A stretch of 64,000 nucleotides of DNA. Source: Sandaracinus amylolyticus. Its GTDB lineage: Bacteria > Myxococcota_A > Polyangia > Polyangiales > Sandaracinaceae. Where the stretch lies: assembly GCF_021631985.1 (NCBI RefSeq), contig NZ_CP070225.1, forward strand, positions 5,146,001 to 5,210,000, given 5' to 3'. Position numbers and translations under genes: made by a program. The notes beneath the pieces were generated by a model that made no database searches, was not told where the DNA came from, and saw only the letters and a program-made list of their open reading frames with translations. Shown here piece by piece: positions 1 to 8,118 of the stretch (its first letter is position 1; the number at the start of each line of letters is the position of its first letter).

Positions 1-1071
1 CGCGTCGCCGGGGCCGTTCACGCCGTAGAGCGTCGCGAGCGGACCGTTCACGTACGCGGTGCGGCTCGTGAGCAGCGCGCTGAGCGTGCCCTCGCCCTCG
101 AAGAGCACGCCCTCGACGAAGCGATCCTGCTCGTCGCGCACCGACTGGCGCAGCGTCTCGTTCCACGTCGGATAGAGCTCGGGCACGCGGCCCTGGTGCT
201 CGTCCAGCTCGATGCGATCGAAGTCGAGCCACTGGCGGTGGAAGTCGACCACCGCCTCGCGCGCACGACCGTCGTCGAGCATGCGTCGCGCCTGCGCCTC
301 GAGCTGCGCGTCGCTCGCGAGCTCGCCGCGCGACGCGGCCTCGAGCAGCACGTCGTCGGGCGTGCTCTCCCAGAGGAAGTACGAGAGGCGCGACGCGAGC
401 TGGTACGCGTCGAGCGGCACCACGCCGTCGCCGCCGCCCTCCCCCGGCAGCTCGATGCGATACAGGAACCACGGCGACTGCAGCAGCGCCATCGTCGTCA
501 GCTGCACCGCACCGGCGAAGTCGATCGCCTCGCGCTGCGACTCGAAGAACGCGACGTAGCGCTCGACCTCTTCGTCGCTCAGCGGACGTCGATGCGTGCG
601 TCGACCGAGCTCGCGCACGAGCGTCTCGCCGCACGCGCGCTGCGCGCCCGCATCGCCCGCGCTCGCCGCGCACGGCAGGAACGCAGCGAGCCGATCGGGC
701 GTCGACGTGACCTCGCCCGCGTAGCGGAACGCGATGTCCTCCCAGCGTGCGACGCGCAGGTCGGACGGGCCGAGCGAGCGCGCGTCGTTCTCGAAACCAC
801 CGACCTCGGTGTCCTCGGGCAGCTCGGGCAGCGCCGGCGCCACGCCCGGGAAGAGATCACGCAGCGTGTGCAGGTACTCGGCGTTGCTCAGGCGCCGCAT
901 GGGCGCGGTGCCGAGCACGATCGATCCGTTGCCGCAGCTGACTGGACCGCCACCACGTCGACCCGCGCCGGTTGGACCGGCTGCGCCGTCGAGCAGGACT
1001 CCGTCGCACGCAAACAGCGCGAGCGACACGAGCACTGGAGCGATCCGCCCCCAGTCGTTCGGTCGGCTCAT
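1..1071 (-). CDS. DUF1592/DUF1588-type secreted lipoprotein, partial (3' end beyond window)
   Basis: The reading frame stays open to the window edge, so only about 357 N-terminal residues are present. The chosen ATG at 1071 gives a signal peptide ending in a lipobox (L-F-A-C, Cys21). The mature part starts with R-R-L-S-N-A-E-Y-L-H-T-L-R-D-L-F-P, matching the DUF1587-type start of this family, then a DUF1595-like stretch and the DUF1592 core (A-V-Q-L-T-x-M-A-L-L-Q-S-P-x-F-L-Y-R-I-E). It is clearly paralogous to the complete gene at 2803-4533, and the two share long identical stretches in the same order. The C-terminal heme-like CxxCH segment is expected beyond position 1 and cannot be seen. 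Function is unknown; such proteins usually pair with DUF1552 proteins in Myxococcota and Planctomycetota. Confidence 0.85.
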   Translation of the reverse strand, partial: MSRPNDWGRIAPVLVSLALFACDGVLLDGAAGPTGAGRRGGGPVSCGNGSIVLGTAPMRRLSNAEYLHTLRDLFPGVAPALPELPEDTEVGGFENDARSLGPSDLRVARWEDIAFRYAGEVTSTPDRLAAFLPCAASAGDAGAQRACGETLVRELGRRTHRRPLSDEEVERYVAFFESQREAIDFAGAVQLTTMALLQSPWFLYRIELPGEGGGDGVVPLDAYQLASRLSYFLWESTPDDVLLEAASRGELASDAQLEAQARRMLDDGRAREAVVDFHRQWLDFDRIELDEHQGRVPELYPTWNETLRQSVRDEQDRFVEGVLFEGEGTLSALLTSRTAYVNGPLATLYGVNGPGDA

Positions 1072-1263
1072 CAGGTACGTGAGTACCAGACCCCCGGCGC
1101 GATGGCTCAGGGGTTCGACGAAAATCGTACGAGCGCGTGCGACCTGTAGGCCGCACGCGCTCGCACCGTCGAAGGACTCGCAGTGCTCACGAGAGCAAGC
1201 GGGGCTGGGGCCCCGCGCGCAGCGTTCGGGGCGGGGGGCCCCGAGCCGGCTCCGCCGGTCGGG

Positions 1264-1290
1264 GGGAGGGGTCTTCCCAAGACCCCTCCC
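1264..1290 (-). terminator. strong hairpin downstream of the DUF1592-DUF1552 operon
   Basis: A 12-bp perfect stem (GGGAGGGGTCTT against AAGACCCCTCCC) with a CCC loop lies 11 bp beyond the stop codon of the DUF1552 gene. There is no clear T-run after it on the minus strand. A terminator role is therefore inferred from position and stability only. The preceding stretch (about 1195-1262) is extremely G/C rich. Confidence 0.5.
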
Positions 1291-1301
1291 GGAAGCACAG
1301 C

Positions 1302-2759
1302 TCAGCCGTTCATGATTTCAGGGATCACGCCGCGCAGGGAGACGGTCCCGCCGCTCGCCGTCGGCGAAGACTCGATGCCGAACGAGTCGTTCTCCATCCC
1401 CATGGCGCGCATCAGCGACACGTACAGACGGTTCTGCGCGGGGCCGACCTGGTTGAAGTGACCCCAGCCCGCGCCGATGCGCGTGTCACGCGCGAGGCGG
1501 ATGTACTGCCCCATGCGGAACGAGCCGCCCGCGCCGCCGGCGATGACGATCGGCAGGTCGTGCAGGTCGTGGTTGCCGGTGCCGAGCTCGCTCATCCACA
1601 CGACCGCGGTGTGATCGAGCATCGTGCCGCCCGCCTCGGGGATCGAGTCGAGCTGCTCCAGCAGATACGCGAAGCGCTGCGCGTAGAATCGGTTGTACTC
1701 GATCATCCCGCGCTCGCCCTCTTCGCGGAACGTGCCCGAGCCACGCACCGACGTGTGCGCGTAGTCCTGATGGATGTCGGTCGCCGCGGGCAGACCGATC
1801 TCCACCGGCGCGAGATCCGGCGTCACGTACGTCATCACGCGCGTGAGGTCGCAGCTCAGGCCGAGCGCCATCACCCGCGCGAAGCGATCCATGTCGTGCC
1901 CGAGATCGCTCCACGTCGGCGAGCACATCGCGGGCGAGTCCTCGGGCGAGTCGGCGAACGAGATCTCGAGCTCGCGGATGAGCTCCTGGTGACGCTGGAG
2001 CTTCAGGCGATCCGCCGCCGGCAGGCGCGCAGCGAACGACGTGTGCTCGCGCGCCGCGAAGTCGAGCACGCTGCCGCGCGCCCGCGCGATGAGGTCGGCG
2101 CGCGTGTCGCCGCCACCGTCGCTCGGCGGGTTGTACGCGCCGACGATGTCGTCGTACGCCTGGCGCGCGCCCTCGACGCGCGCGCTCTCCTGGCCCGCCG
2201 CGACGAACGAGTACGGGTGCATGTGGCGCGAGCCGTACACGCGGCTCGACCAGCGGCCCGCCGCCGTCGTGGCGCGACCGATCACCTGGTCGATCGAGAT
2301 GCCGCCGCCGATGCACGTCGTCCCCGAGCGCTGCATCGGATCGACGCACGTCATCAGGTGCGCCTGGCCGAAGTGGTGGCGGTTCAGATCGAACGAGCCG
2401 CCCTGCGAGTCGTGGGCGCGCTCGTACTCGATGGCCGCGGTGCGCGCGATGCCCTCGACGAACGAGAGCTTCGACGCGTGCGGCTGCAGCGGCGCCGCGA
2501 TGCGCGGCCACGACGACGCGGCCAGCCCCGAGAGCGCCGCGCTCGACGTACCGCTGGGCGCGAGGCCCGGCACGTTCATGTTCCACGCGTTCCACACGGT
2601 GCCGTGGGGCGTGATCCAGAAGAGCACGCGCTTCGGCGCGCCGCTGCCGGCGACCTGCGCGAGGCCCTTGCTCGCGCGACCGAGGATCGCGCCGGGGATC
2701 GTGAGCGCGGCACCACCGACGCCCATCGCGGCGAGGAACTTACGACGATCGATCTTCAT
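1302..2759 (-). CDS. DUF1552 domain protein, Tat-exported
   Basis: This 485-residue protein begins with a twin-arginine signal (M-K-I-D-R-R-K-F-L-A-A-M-G, then a hydrophobic stretch), so folded export is likely. The mature sequence starts with P-K-R-V-L-F-W-I-T-P-H-G-T-V, the hallmark opening of DUF1552. Further family-like stretches are G-G-I-S-I-D-Q-V-I-G, G-L-S-C-D-L-T-R-V-M-T and V-V-W-M-S-E-L-G-T-G-N-H-D. The family has no proven activity; its fold resembles sulfatase/DUF1501-type proteins (family knowledge, not visible here). It starts 43 bp after the DUF1592 gene at 2803 on the same strand, so the two are probably co-transcribed and may work together in the periplasm. Confidence 0.9.
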   Translation of the reverse strand: MKIDRRKFLAAMGVGGAALTIPGAILGRASKGLAQVAGSGAPKRVLFWITPHGTVWNAWNMNVPGLAPSGTSSAALSGLAASSWPRIAAPLQPHASKLSFVEGIARTAAIEYERAHDSQGGSFDLNRHHFGQAHLMTCVDPMQRSGTTCIGGGISIDQVIGRATTAAGRWSSRVYGSRHMHPYSFVAAGQESARVEGARQAYDDIVGAYNPPSDGGGDTRADLIARARGSVLDFAAREHTSFAARLPAADRLKLQRHQELIRELEISFADSPEDSPAMCSPTWSDLGHDMDRFARVMALGLSCDLTRVMTYVTPDLAPVEIGLPAATDIHQDYAHTSVRGSGTFREEGERGMIEYNRFYAQRFAYLLEQLDSIPEAGGTMLDHTAVVWMSELGTGNHDLHDLPIVIAGGAGGSFRMGQYIRLARDTRIGAGWGHFNQVGPAQNRLYVSLMRAMGMENDSFGIESSPTASGGTVSLRGVIPEIMNG

Positions 2760-2802
2760 GCGAGACAGCTCCTGCTGTTCGTGGGGAAGTTGGAGGTGGC
2801 GC

Positions 2803-4533
2803 TCATTCCGTCGCGGCGAGGCCGCGGTGACGGAACTCGGGGCTCGTCACGAGATCGACGAGCAGCTCGCGGACGTTGCCGCCGCTCTCGGTGAAGCTCT
2901 CGGCGAGGCGATCGACGAAGCACGACTCCGCACGCTCGGGCGCGCGGCCCATCGCGTAGCGCACCCACTGCTGCGTCGCGCACTCCTGCACGCGCCCGCT
3001 CTGCGAGAGGATCTCGCTGAGCTCGATCGCGCCGTCGTACGGACCGTCGACGTCGGTGCCGAACACGTTGCCCGACGCGTTCACCTCGAGGCCGTTGTCG
3101 AGATCGCGGTACGCGCCGATCGCGTCGTAGTGCTCGAAGCCGAAGCCGAAGCCGTCGATGCGCATGTGGCAGCCCTGGCAGGTCGGCGCCGCGGTGCGCT
3201 CCTCGAAGAGGTCGCGGTTGGTGCGCGGTCCGTCGCCCGGCTCCGCGGTCGGCGGCGACACGTTCGCGCCCGGCGGCGGCGAAGGACGCAGCTCGCAGAG
3301 CAGGCGCTCGGTCACGAAGATGCCGCGGAGGATCGGCGAGCCCTGACCGGTGTGCGCGTGCGACGCGAGGAAGCCCGCGCGCGTGAGCAGACCGGCGCGC
3401 TCGCCCTCGGGGAGCTCGGCCTCGACCCACGTCGCGTCGTCGGCGGGGCCCTCGACGCCGTAGAGCTCCGCGACCGAGCGGTTCACGTACGCACGGCGGC
3501 TGTTGAAGAGCGCCGAGAGGGTCCCTTCACCCTCGAAGATCACGCCCTCGACGAAGCGGCGCTGCTCCTCCGCGATCGACTCGCGCAGGGTCTCGCTCCA
3601 CGACGGATAGAGCTCGGGCACGCGGCGCTTGTGCTCGTCGATCTCGATGCGATCGAAGTCGAGCCACTGGCGGTGGAAGTCCACGACCGCCTCACGCGCA
3701 CGCGGGTCGTCGAGCATGCGGCGCGCCTGCGCCTCGATCTGCTCGGCCGACGAGAGCTCACCACGCGCCGCCGCCTCGAGCAGCGTCGCGTCGGGCATCG
3801 TCTCCCACAGCAAGTAGGAGAGGCGCGACGCGAGCTCGTACGCGTCGAGCGGCAGCGGCTGACCCTCGGGCGCCACCTCCTCGATGCGGTAGAGGAACGC
3901 CGGCGACTGCAGCAGCGCCATCACGGTCAGCTGCACCGCGGCCGAGAAGTCGATCTCGGTGAGCTGCGTCTGGAAGAGATCGACGTAGCGCGCGACCTCC
4001 TCGTTCGTCGGCGGGCGACGCATCGCGCGCAGACCGAACTCGCGCACCAGCTCCTCGCCGCACGCGCGCTGGCTCTCGAGATCGTTCGCGGCGGCCGCGC
4101 AGGGAAGGAACGCCGCGAGCGACGCGGGCGTGGCCGTCACTGCGCCGCCGTAGCGGAACGCGATCTCCTCCCAGCGCGCCACGCGGACGTCGGACGCACC
4201 GAGCGCGCGCGCGTCGTTCTCGAACCCACCCGTGAGCGTGTCGGGCGGAAGCTCGGGGAGCTCCACGTCGACGCCGGGGAAGAGGTCTCGGAGCGTGTGC
4301 ACGTACTCCGAGTTACTGAGTCGACGGATCGGCGCGCTGCCGACGATGAGCGCGTCGTCCGTGCAGGTCGTTGGCGTCGATCCACCGCCGCCGCCGCCTC
4401 CACCGCCACCACCGCCGCCCGCACCGGGCGAACCCATGGGGCCCGCGGGGCCACCACCCAGGTCGCCCTGGCAGGCGCCGACCAACATCGCACCCGCGAT
4501 GATCAAGACGACGTTCGGATCGCTTCGTCGCAT
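2803..4533 (-). CDS. DUF1592/DUF1588/DUF1585 secreted lipoprotein with CxxCH motif
   Basis: The ATG at 4533 was chosen over an upstream in-frame ATG at 4638 because it has a GGAG ribosome site and gives a perfect lipoprotein signal (V-G-A-C, Cys21). After the Cys there is a run of about 13 glycines. Next come the DUF1587-like R-R-L-S-N-S-E-Y motif, a DUF1595-like segment, DUF1592 (L-L-Q-S-P-A-F-L-Y-R-I-E), DUF1588 (I-L-R-G-I-F-V-T-E-R-L-L-C) ending in C-Q-G-C-H near residue 450, and a DUF1585-like C-terminus (L-L-V-D-L-V-T-S-P-E-F). CxxCH is a c-type heme attachment motif, so redox function is possible but unproven. It forms an operon with the DUF1552 gene, and a second paralog follows at 1071. 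Confidence 0.88.
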   Translation of the reverse strand: MRRSDPNVVLIIAGAMLVGACQGDLGGGPAGPMGSPGAGGGGGGGGGGGGGSTPTTCTDDALIVGSAPIRRLSNSEYVHTLRDLFPGVDVELPELPPDTLTGGFENDARALGASDVRVARWEEIAFRYGGAVTATPASLAAFLPCAAAANDLESQRACGEELVREFGLRAMRRPPTNEEVARYVDLFQTQLTEIDFSAAVQLTVMALLQSPAFLYRIEEVAPEGQPLPLDAYELASRLSYLLWETMPDATLLEAAARGELSSAEQIEAQARRMLDDPRAREAVVDFHRQWLDFDRIEIDEHKRRVPELYPSWSETLRESIAEEQRRFVEGVIFEGEGTLSALFNSRRAYVNRSVAELYGVEGPADDATWVEAELPEGERAGLLTRAGFLASHAHTGQGSPILRGIFVTERLLCELRPSPPPGANVSPPTAEPGDGPRTNRDLFEERTAAPTCQGCHMRIDGFGFGFEHYDAIGAYRDLDNGLEVNASGNVFGTDVDGPYDGAIELSEILSQSGRVQECATQQWVRYAMGRAPERAESCFVDRLAESFTESGGNVRELLVDLVTSPEFRHRGLAATE

Positions 4534-4699
4534 CCGGAGCTCCTTTGTTCGGGCGTCGGTACCGTCGCCGTCATGGGATGGCTCAGCGGCTGCGAAGATC
4601 GGTACGCACCTCTGGAGACGGGTGCTCGGCGCCGGCACACGCGACGAGAGTTCCTCCCTGTGCGAGTGAGGCGCTCACGCCACAGGGTGTGGCGCTCTG

Positions 4700-4721
4700 G
4701 ATCGTTGGAGCTCCAACGATC
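4700..4721. repeat. 22-bp perfect palindrome, with a near-copy at 4763-4785
   Basis: Positions 4700-4721 read the same on both strands (core CGTTGGAGCTCCAACG). A degenerate second copy (CGTTGGACCTCCAACG) lies at 4767-4782. Together they bracket the terminator hairpin at 4736-4763. Two related palindromes of this kind could be operators or part of a terminator cluster. No regulator can be assigned. Confidence 0.5.
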
Positions 4722-4735
4722 GGAAACGACGTAGG

Positions 4736-4763
4736 CGCGGGTGCCGAGGTGTCGGCACCCGCG
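4736..4763 (-). terminator. hairpin terminator of the asparaginase gene
   Basis: A 12-bp perfect stem (CGCGGGTGCCGA against TCGGCACCCGCG) with a 4-nt loop starts 24 bp past the asparaginase stop codon. On the minus strand it is followed by a moderately T-containing stretch. It probably separates this transcript from the DUF1592-DUF1552 operon. Confidence 0.55.
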
Positions 4764-4786
4764 ATTCGTTGGACCTCCAACGATCT

Positions 4787-5893
4787 CTAACGCACCGCGA
4801 ACTCGCGCTGGACCGCGGCCGCGTCGGTGATGCGGTTCGCGATCAGGAGCTGGGTGAGGATGCGCGCCTTCTGCGGGCTCAGATCGAGCGCCGCGACGAA
4901 GCCCATCTCGTCGTCGTCCACCTCGACGTTGCGGTTGGTGTACCCGCTGCCCACGCGCGACGAGCGGACCACCACGATGCCGCGGCGCACGGCGTCGCGC
5001 AGCGCACCGAGCGCCTCCTGCGAGGTGTTCCCGTCGCCGACGCCGGCGAGGACGATCCCGCGCGGGCGCGTCGCGATCACCGCGCGCACGTCCTCGGCGG
5101 TCATGTTCGAGTGCGCGTACACGATCGCGACGCGCGGCAGCGACGAGGGCACGCGCTCGAAGCGCGGGCGCGCCATCGTGGGGCTCGGCTCGACGAAGCG
5201 CACCGCCGCGGGATCGACGTACCCGACCGGGCCGGCGTTCGGCGAGCGGAACGTGTCGACGCTCGTCGTGTGCGTCTTCGTGACGTCGCGCGACTCGTGG
5301 ATCGTGTCGTTCATCACGACGAGCACACCGCGCCCGCGCGCGTCGGGGGACACCGCGACCTCGACCGCCTCGTACAGGTTCGCCGGACCGTCCGCGGAGA
5401 TCGCGCTCGAAGGGCGCATCGCACCGACGAGGACGACCGGGCGATCGCTGCGCAGCACGTTCTCGAGGAAGAACGCGGTCTCCTCGAGCGTGTCGGTCCC
5501 GTGCGTGACGACGACTCCGTCGGCCTCGCCGTCGTCGAAGATCTGATCGATGCGACGCGCGAGCCGGGCCCACACCTCGTCGTTCATGTCCTGGCTGCCG
5601 ACGTTCGCGACCTGCTCGGTCGTGATGCGCGCGAGATGATCGATCCCGGGCGCGGCCGCGACGAGCTGCTCTCCGGTGATCGCGCCCGCGTGGTAACCGA
5701 TCGCCGACGCCCCGCTCGCCGTGCCTGCGATGGTGCCGCCGGTGGCGAGGATCGTCACGCGCGGCAGGTCGGGGGCGGCCTCCGCGCCGCCCTCTCGCGC
5801 CCGAGGCGACGGCTCCGCGCGCTGTGCCTGCGACCCCGCCACGCCGGCGACCACGAGACCGAGTCCGACCGCCCAGCTCACCGTCTTCCGCAT
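4787..5893 (-). CDS. ansB: type II L-asparaginase, exported
   Basis: Hydrolyses L-asparagine to L-aspartate and ammonia. The 368-residue protein has an N-terminal signal peptide (hydrophobic residues 6-20, A-Q-A type end near 24), placing it in the periplasm as expected for type II enzymes. The first catalytic loop T-G-G-T-I-A-G is at 51-57 and the second, H-G-T-D-T, at 131-135. G-A-M-R-P is also present, so the Thr/Thr-Asp-Lys catalytic set looks intact. It is transcribed alone and divergently from the DUF202-SulP pair. Aspartate produced here could feed the aspartate:alanine antiporter and aspartate decarboxylase encoded 4-7 kb away. Glutaminase activity cannot be judged from the sequence. 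Confidence 0.93.
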   Translation of the reverse strand: MRKTVSWAVGLGLVVAGVAGSQAQRAEPSPRAREGGAEAAPDLPRVTILATGGTIAGTASGASAIGYHAGAITGEQLVAAAPGIDHLARITTEQVANVGSQDMNDEVWARLARRIDQIFDDGEADGVVVTHGTDTLEETAFFLENVLRSDRPVVLVGAMRPSSAISADGPANLYEAVEVAVSPDARGRGVLVVMNDTIHESRDVTKTHTTSVDTFRSPNAGPVGYVDPAAVRFVEPSPTMARPRFERVPSSLPRVAIVYAHSNMTAEDVRAVIATRPRGIVLAGVGDGNTSQEALGALRDAVRRGIVVVRSSRVGSGYTNRNVEVDDDEMGFVAALDLSPQKARILTQLLIANRITDAAAVQREFAVR

Positions 5894-6038
5894 CGCGCTC
5901 CTCCGCCCCGTGCTCGATCACGAAGCACGCCACGATCACGACGCGCTGCGCTGCGCGACGGCTCGAGCGTTCGTCGTGGCGCAGCGCCCGCGCGCGATGC
6001 GGTACGCGCGCTGCACCGAGCGAGCGCTCGCGGCCCCG

Positions 6039-6509
6039 ATGACTGCGAACGCGACCCACCACGACGAGCGCGACGCAGCGGTCGATCCGGCATCGCTCAC
6101 GGTGAGCCCGACCGCGCCCACCCACTTCGCGTGGCTGAGGACGCGCATGGCGATGGAGCGAACGCTGCTCGCGTGGGTGCGCACCTCGGCCGCGCTCGTC
6201 GGCTTCGGCTTCACGGTCGTGCAGTTCTTCGAGCGCGTGGGGAGCTTCCAGGGCGCGCACCCCGCGCTCCTGCCGCACGCGCCTCGCGTCTTCGGGCTCG
6301 CGCTGATGATCGTGGGGACGGCGGGGCTCGCGCTCGCGCTCGTCCAGCACCGCGCGCTGCGCAAGCACCTGTGGGGCCCGGCGTTCCTCCCGGTCGCCGG
6401 GGTGTCGGGCCTCGATCGTCACCTCAACCCGCCGCTCTTCGTCAGCGTGGCGCTGCTCCTCGCGAGCATCTGGGCCACCGCGGCGGTGCTCGTGCGCCTC
6501 GGCACGTGA
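6039..6509 (+). CDS. DUF202 (YidH-type) membrane protein
   Basis: A 156-residue inner-membrane protein starting at the ATG at 6039, which leaves a soluble N-terminus of about 35 residues. The family signature L-R-T-R-M-A-M-E-R-T-L-L-A-W-V-R-T comes just before the first membrane segment (S-A-A-L-V-G-F-G-F-T-V-V-Q-F-F). Two more membrane helices follow (G-L-A-L-M-I-V-G-T-A-G-L-A-L-A-L and F-V-S-V-A-L-L-L-A-S-I-W-A-T-A-A-V-L-V). The molecular role of DUF202 is not firmly established. The gene lies 13 bp upstream of the SulP transporter, whose ribosome site is in that gap, so the two are an operon and may work together. Confidence 0.82.
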   Translation: MTANATHHDERDAAVDPASLTVSPTAPTHFAWLRTRMAMERTLLAWVRTSAALVGFGFTVVQFFERVGSFQGAHPALLPHAPRVFGLALMIVGTAGLALALVQHRALRKHLWGPAFLPVAGVSGLDRHLNPPLFVSVALLLASIWATAAVLVRLGT

Positions 6510-6522
6510 GCCTCGGAGGACG

Positions 6523-8118
6523 ATGGCGACCGCGGACGCACGACCTCCCCTCGCGATCCCCGCTCTCCCGGCGCGCGGTCGAGCGGGCGACTTCTTCGCA
6601 GGGATGACGCTATGGGCCGTGTACGCGGCGCACGCCCTCGCGTACTCGAGGCTCGCTCACGCGACGCCGGCCGCCGGGATCGCGACCGCGATCGCCGGCG
6701 CGATCGTGTTCACGTTGCTCTCGTCGAGCCGGCACGTCTCGATCGGCCCGGCGGGCGGCATCGCCGCGATCGTCGGGAGCTCGGTCGCGTCGGTGCCGCA
6801 GGCGGAGCTCGCCGCGTCGCTCGCGATCCTCACCGCGCTCGTCACGGTGTTCCTGCTGCTCGCCGGGCTCGCGAAGATCACGTTCCTCCAGCGCCTCTTC
6901 CCGATCCCCGTGTTCGTCGGATACCTCGCGGGCACGGGCGTGATGATCTTCGCGGGGCAGGCCGAGGAGCTCGTCGCGCACGGCCCCGGCGCGCTCGCGG
7001 TCGGGCTCGTCGCGGCGATCGGCGTGCCGCTCGCGAAGCACCTCGTGCCGAAGGCGCCGGCGCCCTTCGTGGTGCTCGCGCTGGCGACCGCGGCGAGCGC
7101 GCTGTTCGGCTTCGCGCAGATGGGGATCCCGGTGCTCGGCCCCGCGCTCGGCCGCTTCGACCTGCCGCACGTCCCCGCGGGCGTCGATCTCTCCGACGTG
7201 CGCGCGATGGTGCCGGCCGCGCTCAGCCTCGCGCTGATCGTGTACGTCGACGAGATCGCGAACGCCGAGGCGCTCGCGAGCCCCGACGATCCCCGGATCG
7301 ACGCGCGTCGCGAGTACTTCGCGCTCGCCGCGACGAACGCCGCGTCGGCGCTCTTCGGAGGGTTCGTCGCCGGCTGCAGCTCGTCGCGCAGCCTGCTCGC
7401 GAAGAGCGCAGGCCAGCGCACCCGCCTCGCAGGCGTGATGGCAGGCGTGCTCCTGCTGCTGAGCGCGCTCTCGGTCGTGCGCCTCCTCGCGCCGATGCCG
7501 CTCGCCGCGCTCTCCGGCGTGGTGCTGGTGGCGGCGATCGATCTCGTCGATCGCAAGCGCCTGCGCGAGATGTGGAGGACGCGCCGCCCCGACTTCTTCA
7601 TCGCGCTCGCCGCGGGGATCGGCGTGGTCGCGCTCGGCCCGATCCAGGGCGCCGGCATCGGCGTCCTCGTCGCGCTCGCCGACACGATGCGACGCGCGAT
7701 GGCACCGACCGCGCTCGTGCTCTCGCCGCGCGAGCCCGATCACGTGTACGAGCCGCTCTCCGACGACGTCGTCCGCGCCTCGGGCGACGTGCTGGTCTAC
7801 CGGTTCGGCGCGCCGATGTTCTTCGGCAACGCCGAGCGCTTCGTCGAGGACATGCGCACGATCGCGGCGAGCCATCACCCCGCGCTGCGCGAGATCGTCG
7901 TCAACGCCGACGGGCTCGGCGTGCCCGACGCCGATGCGCGCGACGCGCTGCGGAAGGCGCGCGACGAGCTCGCGGCGCGCGGGGTCGCGCTCCGGCTCGG
8001 CAACGTGCGCGCGAAGGTGCGCGCGTCGCTCGCGCGATCGCCGGAGCTCGAGATCCTCGACGAGCGCGAGTTCGTCGAGCGCGTCCGGGCCCTCCGCGCG
8101 CGCGCTCGTCCCGCCTAG
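6523..8118 (+). CDS. SulP-family anion transporter with STAS domain
   Basis: A 531-residue transporter with about 11-12 hydrophobic segments across residues 20-395 and a soluble C-terminal STAS domain (about 415-520, ending with the conserved pattern E-I-V-V-N-A-D-G-L-G-V-P-D). The first core has the SulP-type G-M-T-L-W-A-V-Y-A-A-H-A-L-A-Y start and I-G-P-A-G-G. SulP proteins carry sulfate, bicarbonate or other anions or dicarboxylates by proton or sodium coupling; the substrate here cannot be read from sequence. It has a good GGAGGA ribosome site at 6516. Its stop codon (TAG, 8116-8118) overlaps that of the convergent porin gene: the palindrome CTAG serves as stop on both strands. Confidence 0.9.
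   Translation: MATADARPPLAIPALPARGRAGDFFAGMTLWAVYAAHALAYSRLAHATPAAGIATAIAGAIVFTLLSSSRHVSIGPAGGIAAIVGSSVASVPQAELAASLAILTALVTVFLLLAGLAKITFLQRLFPIPVFVGYLAGTGVMIFAGQAEELVAHGPGALAVGLVAAIGVPLAKHLVPKAPAPFVVLALATAASALFGFAQMGIPVLGPALGRFDLPHVPAGVDLSDVRAMVPAALSLALIVYVDEIANAEALASPDDPRIDARREYFALAATNAASALFGGFVAGCSSSRSLLAKSAGQRTRLAGVMAGVLLLLSALSVVRLLAPMPLAALSGVVLVAAIDLVDRKRLREMWRTRRPDFFIALAAGIGVVALGPIQGAGIGVLVALADTMRRAMAPTALVLSPREPDHVYEPLSDDVVRASGDVLVYRFGAPMFFGNAERFVEDMRTIAASHHPALREIVVNADGLGVPDADARDALRKARDELAARGVALRLGNVRAKVRASLARSPELEILDEREFVERVRALRARARPA

Noticed and set aside
1137-2894. Long plus-strand open frame opposite the DUF1552 gene
   Set aside because: Arg/His/Ala-rich translation with no domain; a mirror of the real gene in GC-rich DNA. 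The same applies to dozens of long antisense frames in the window.
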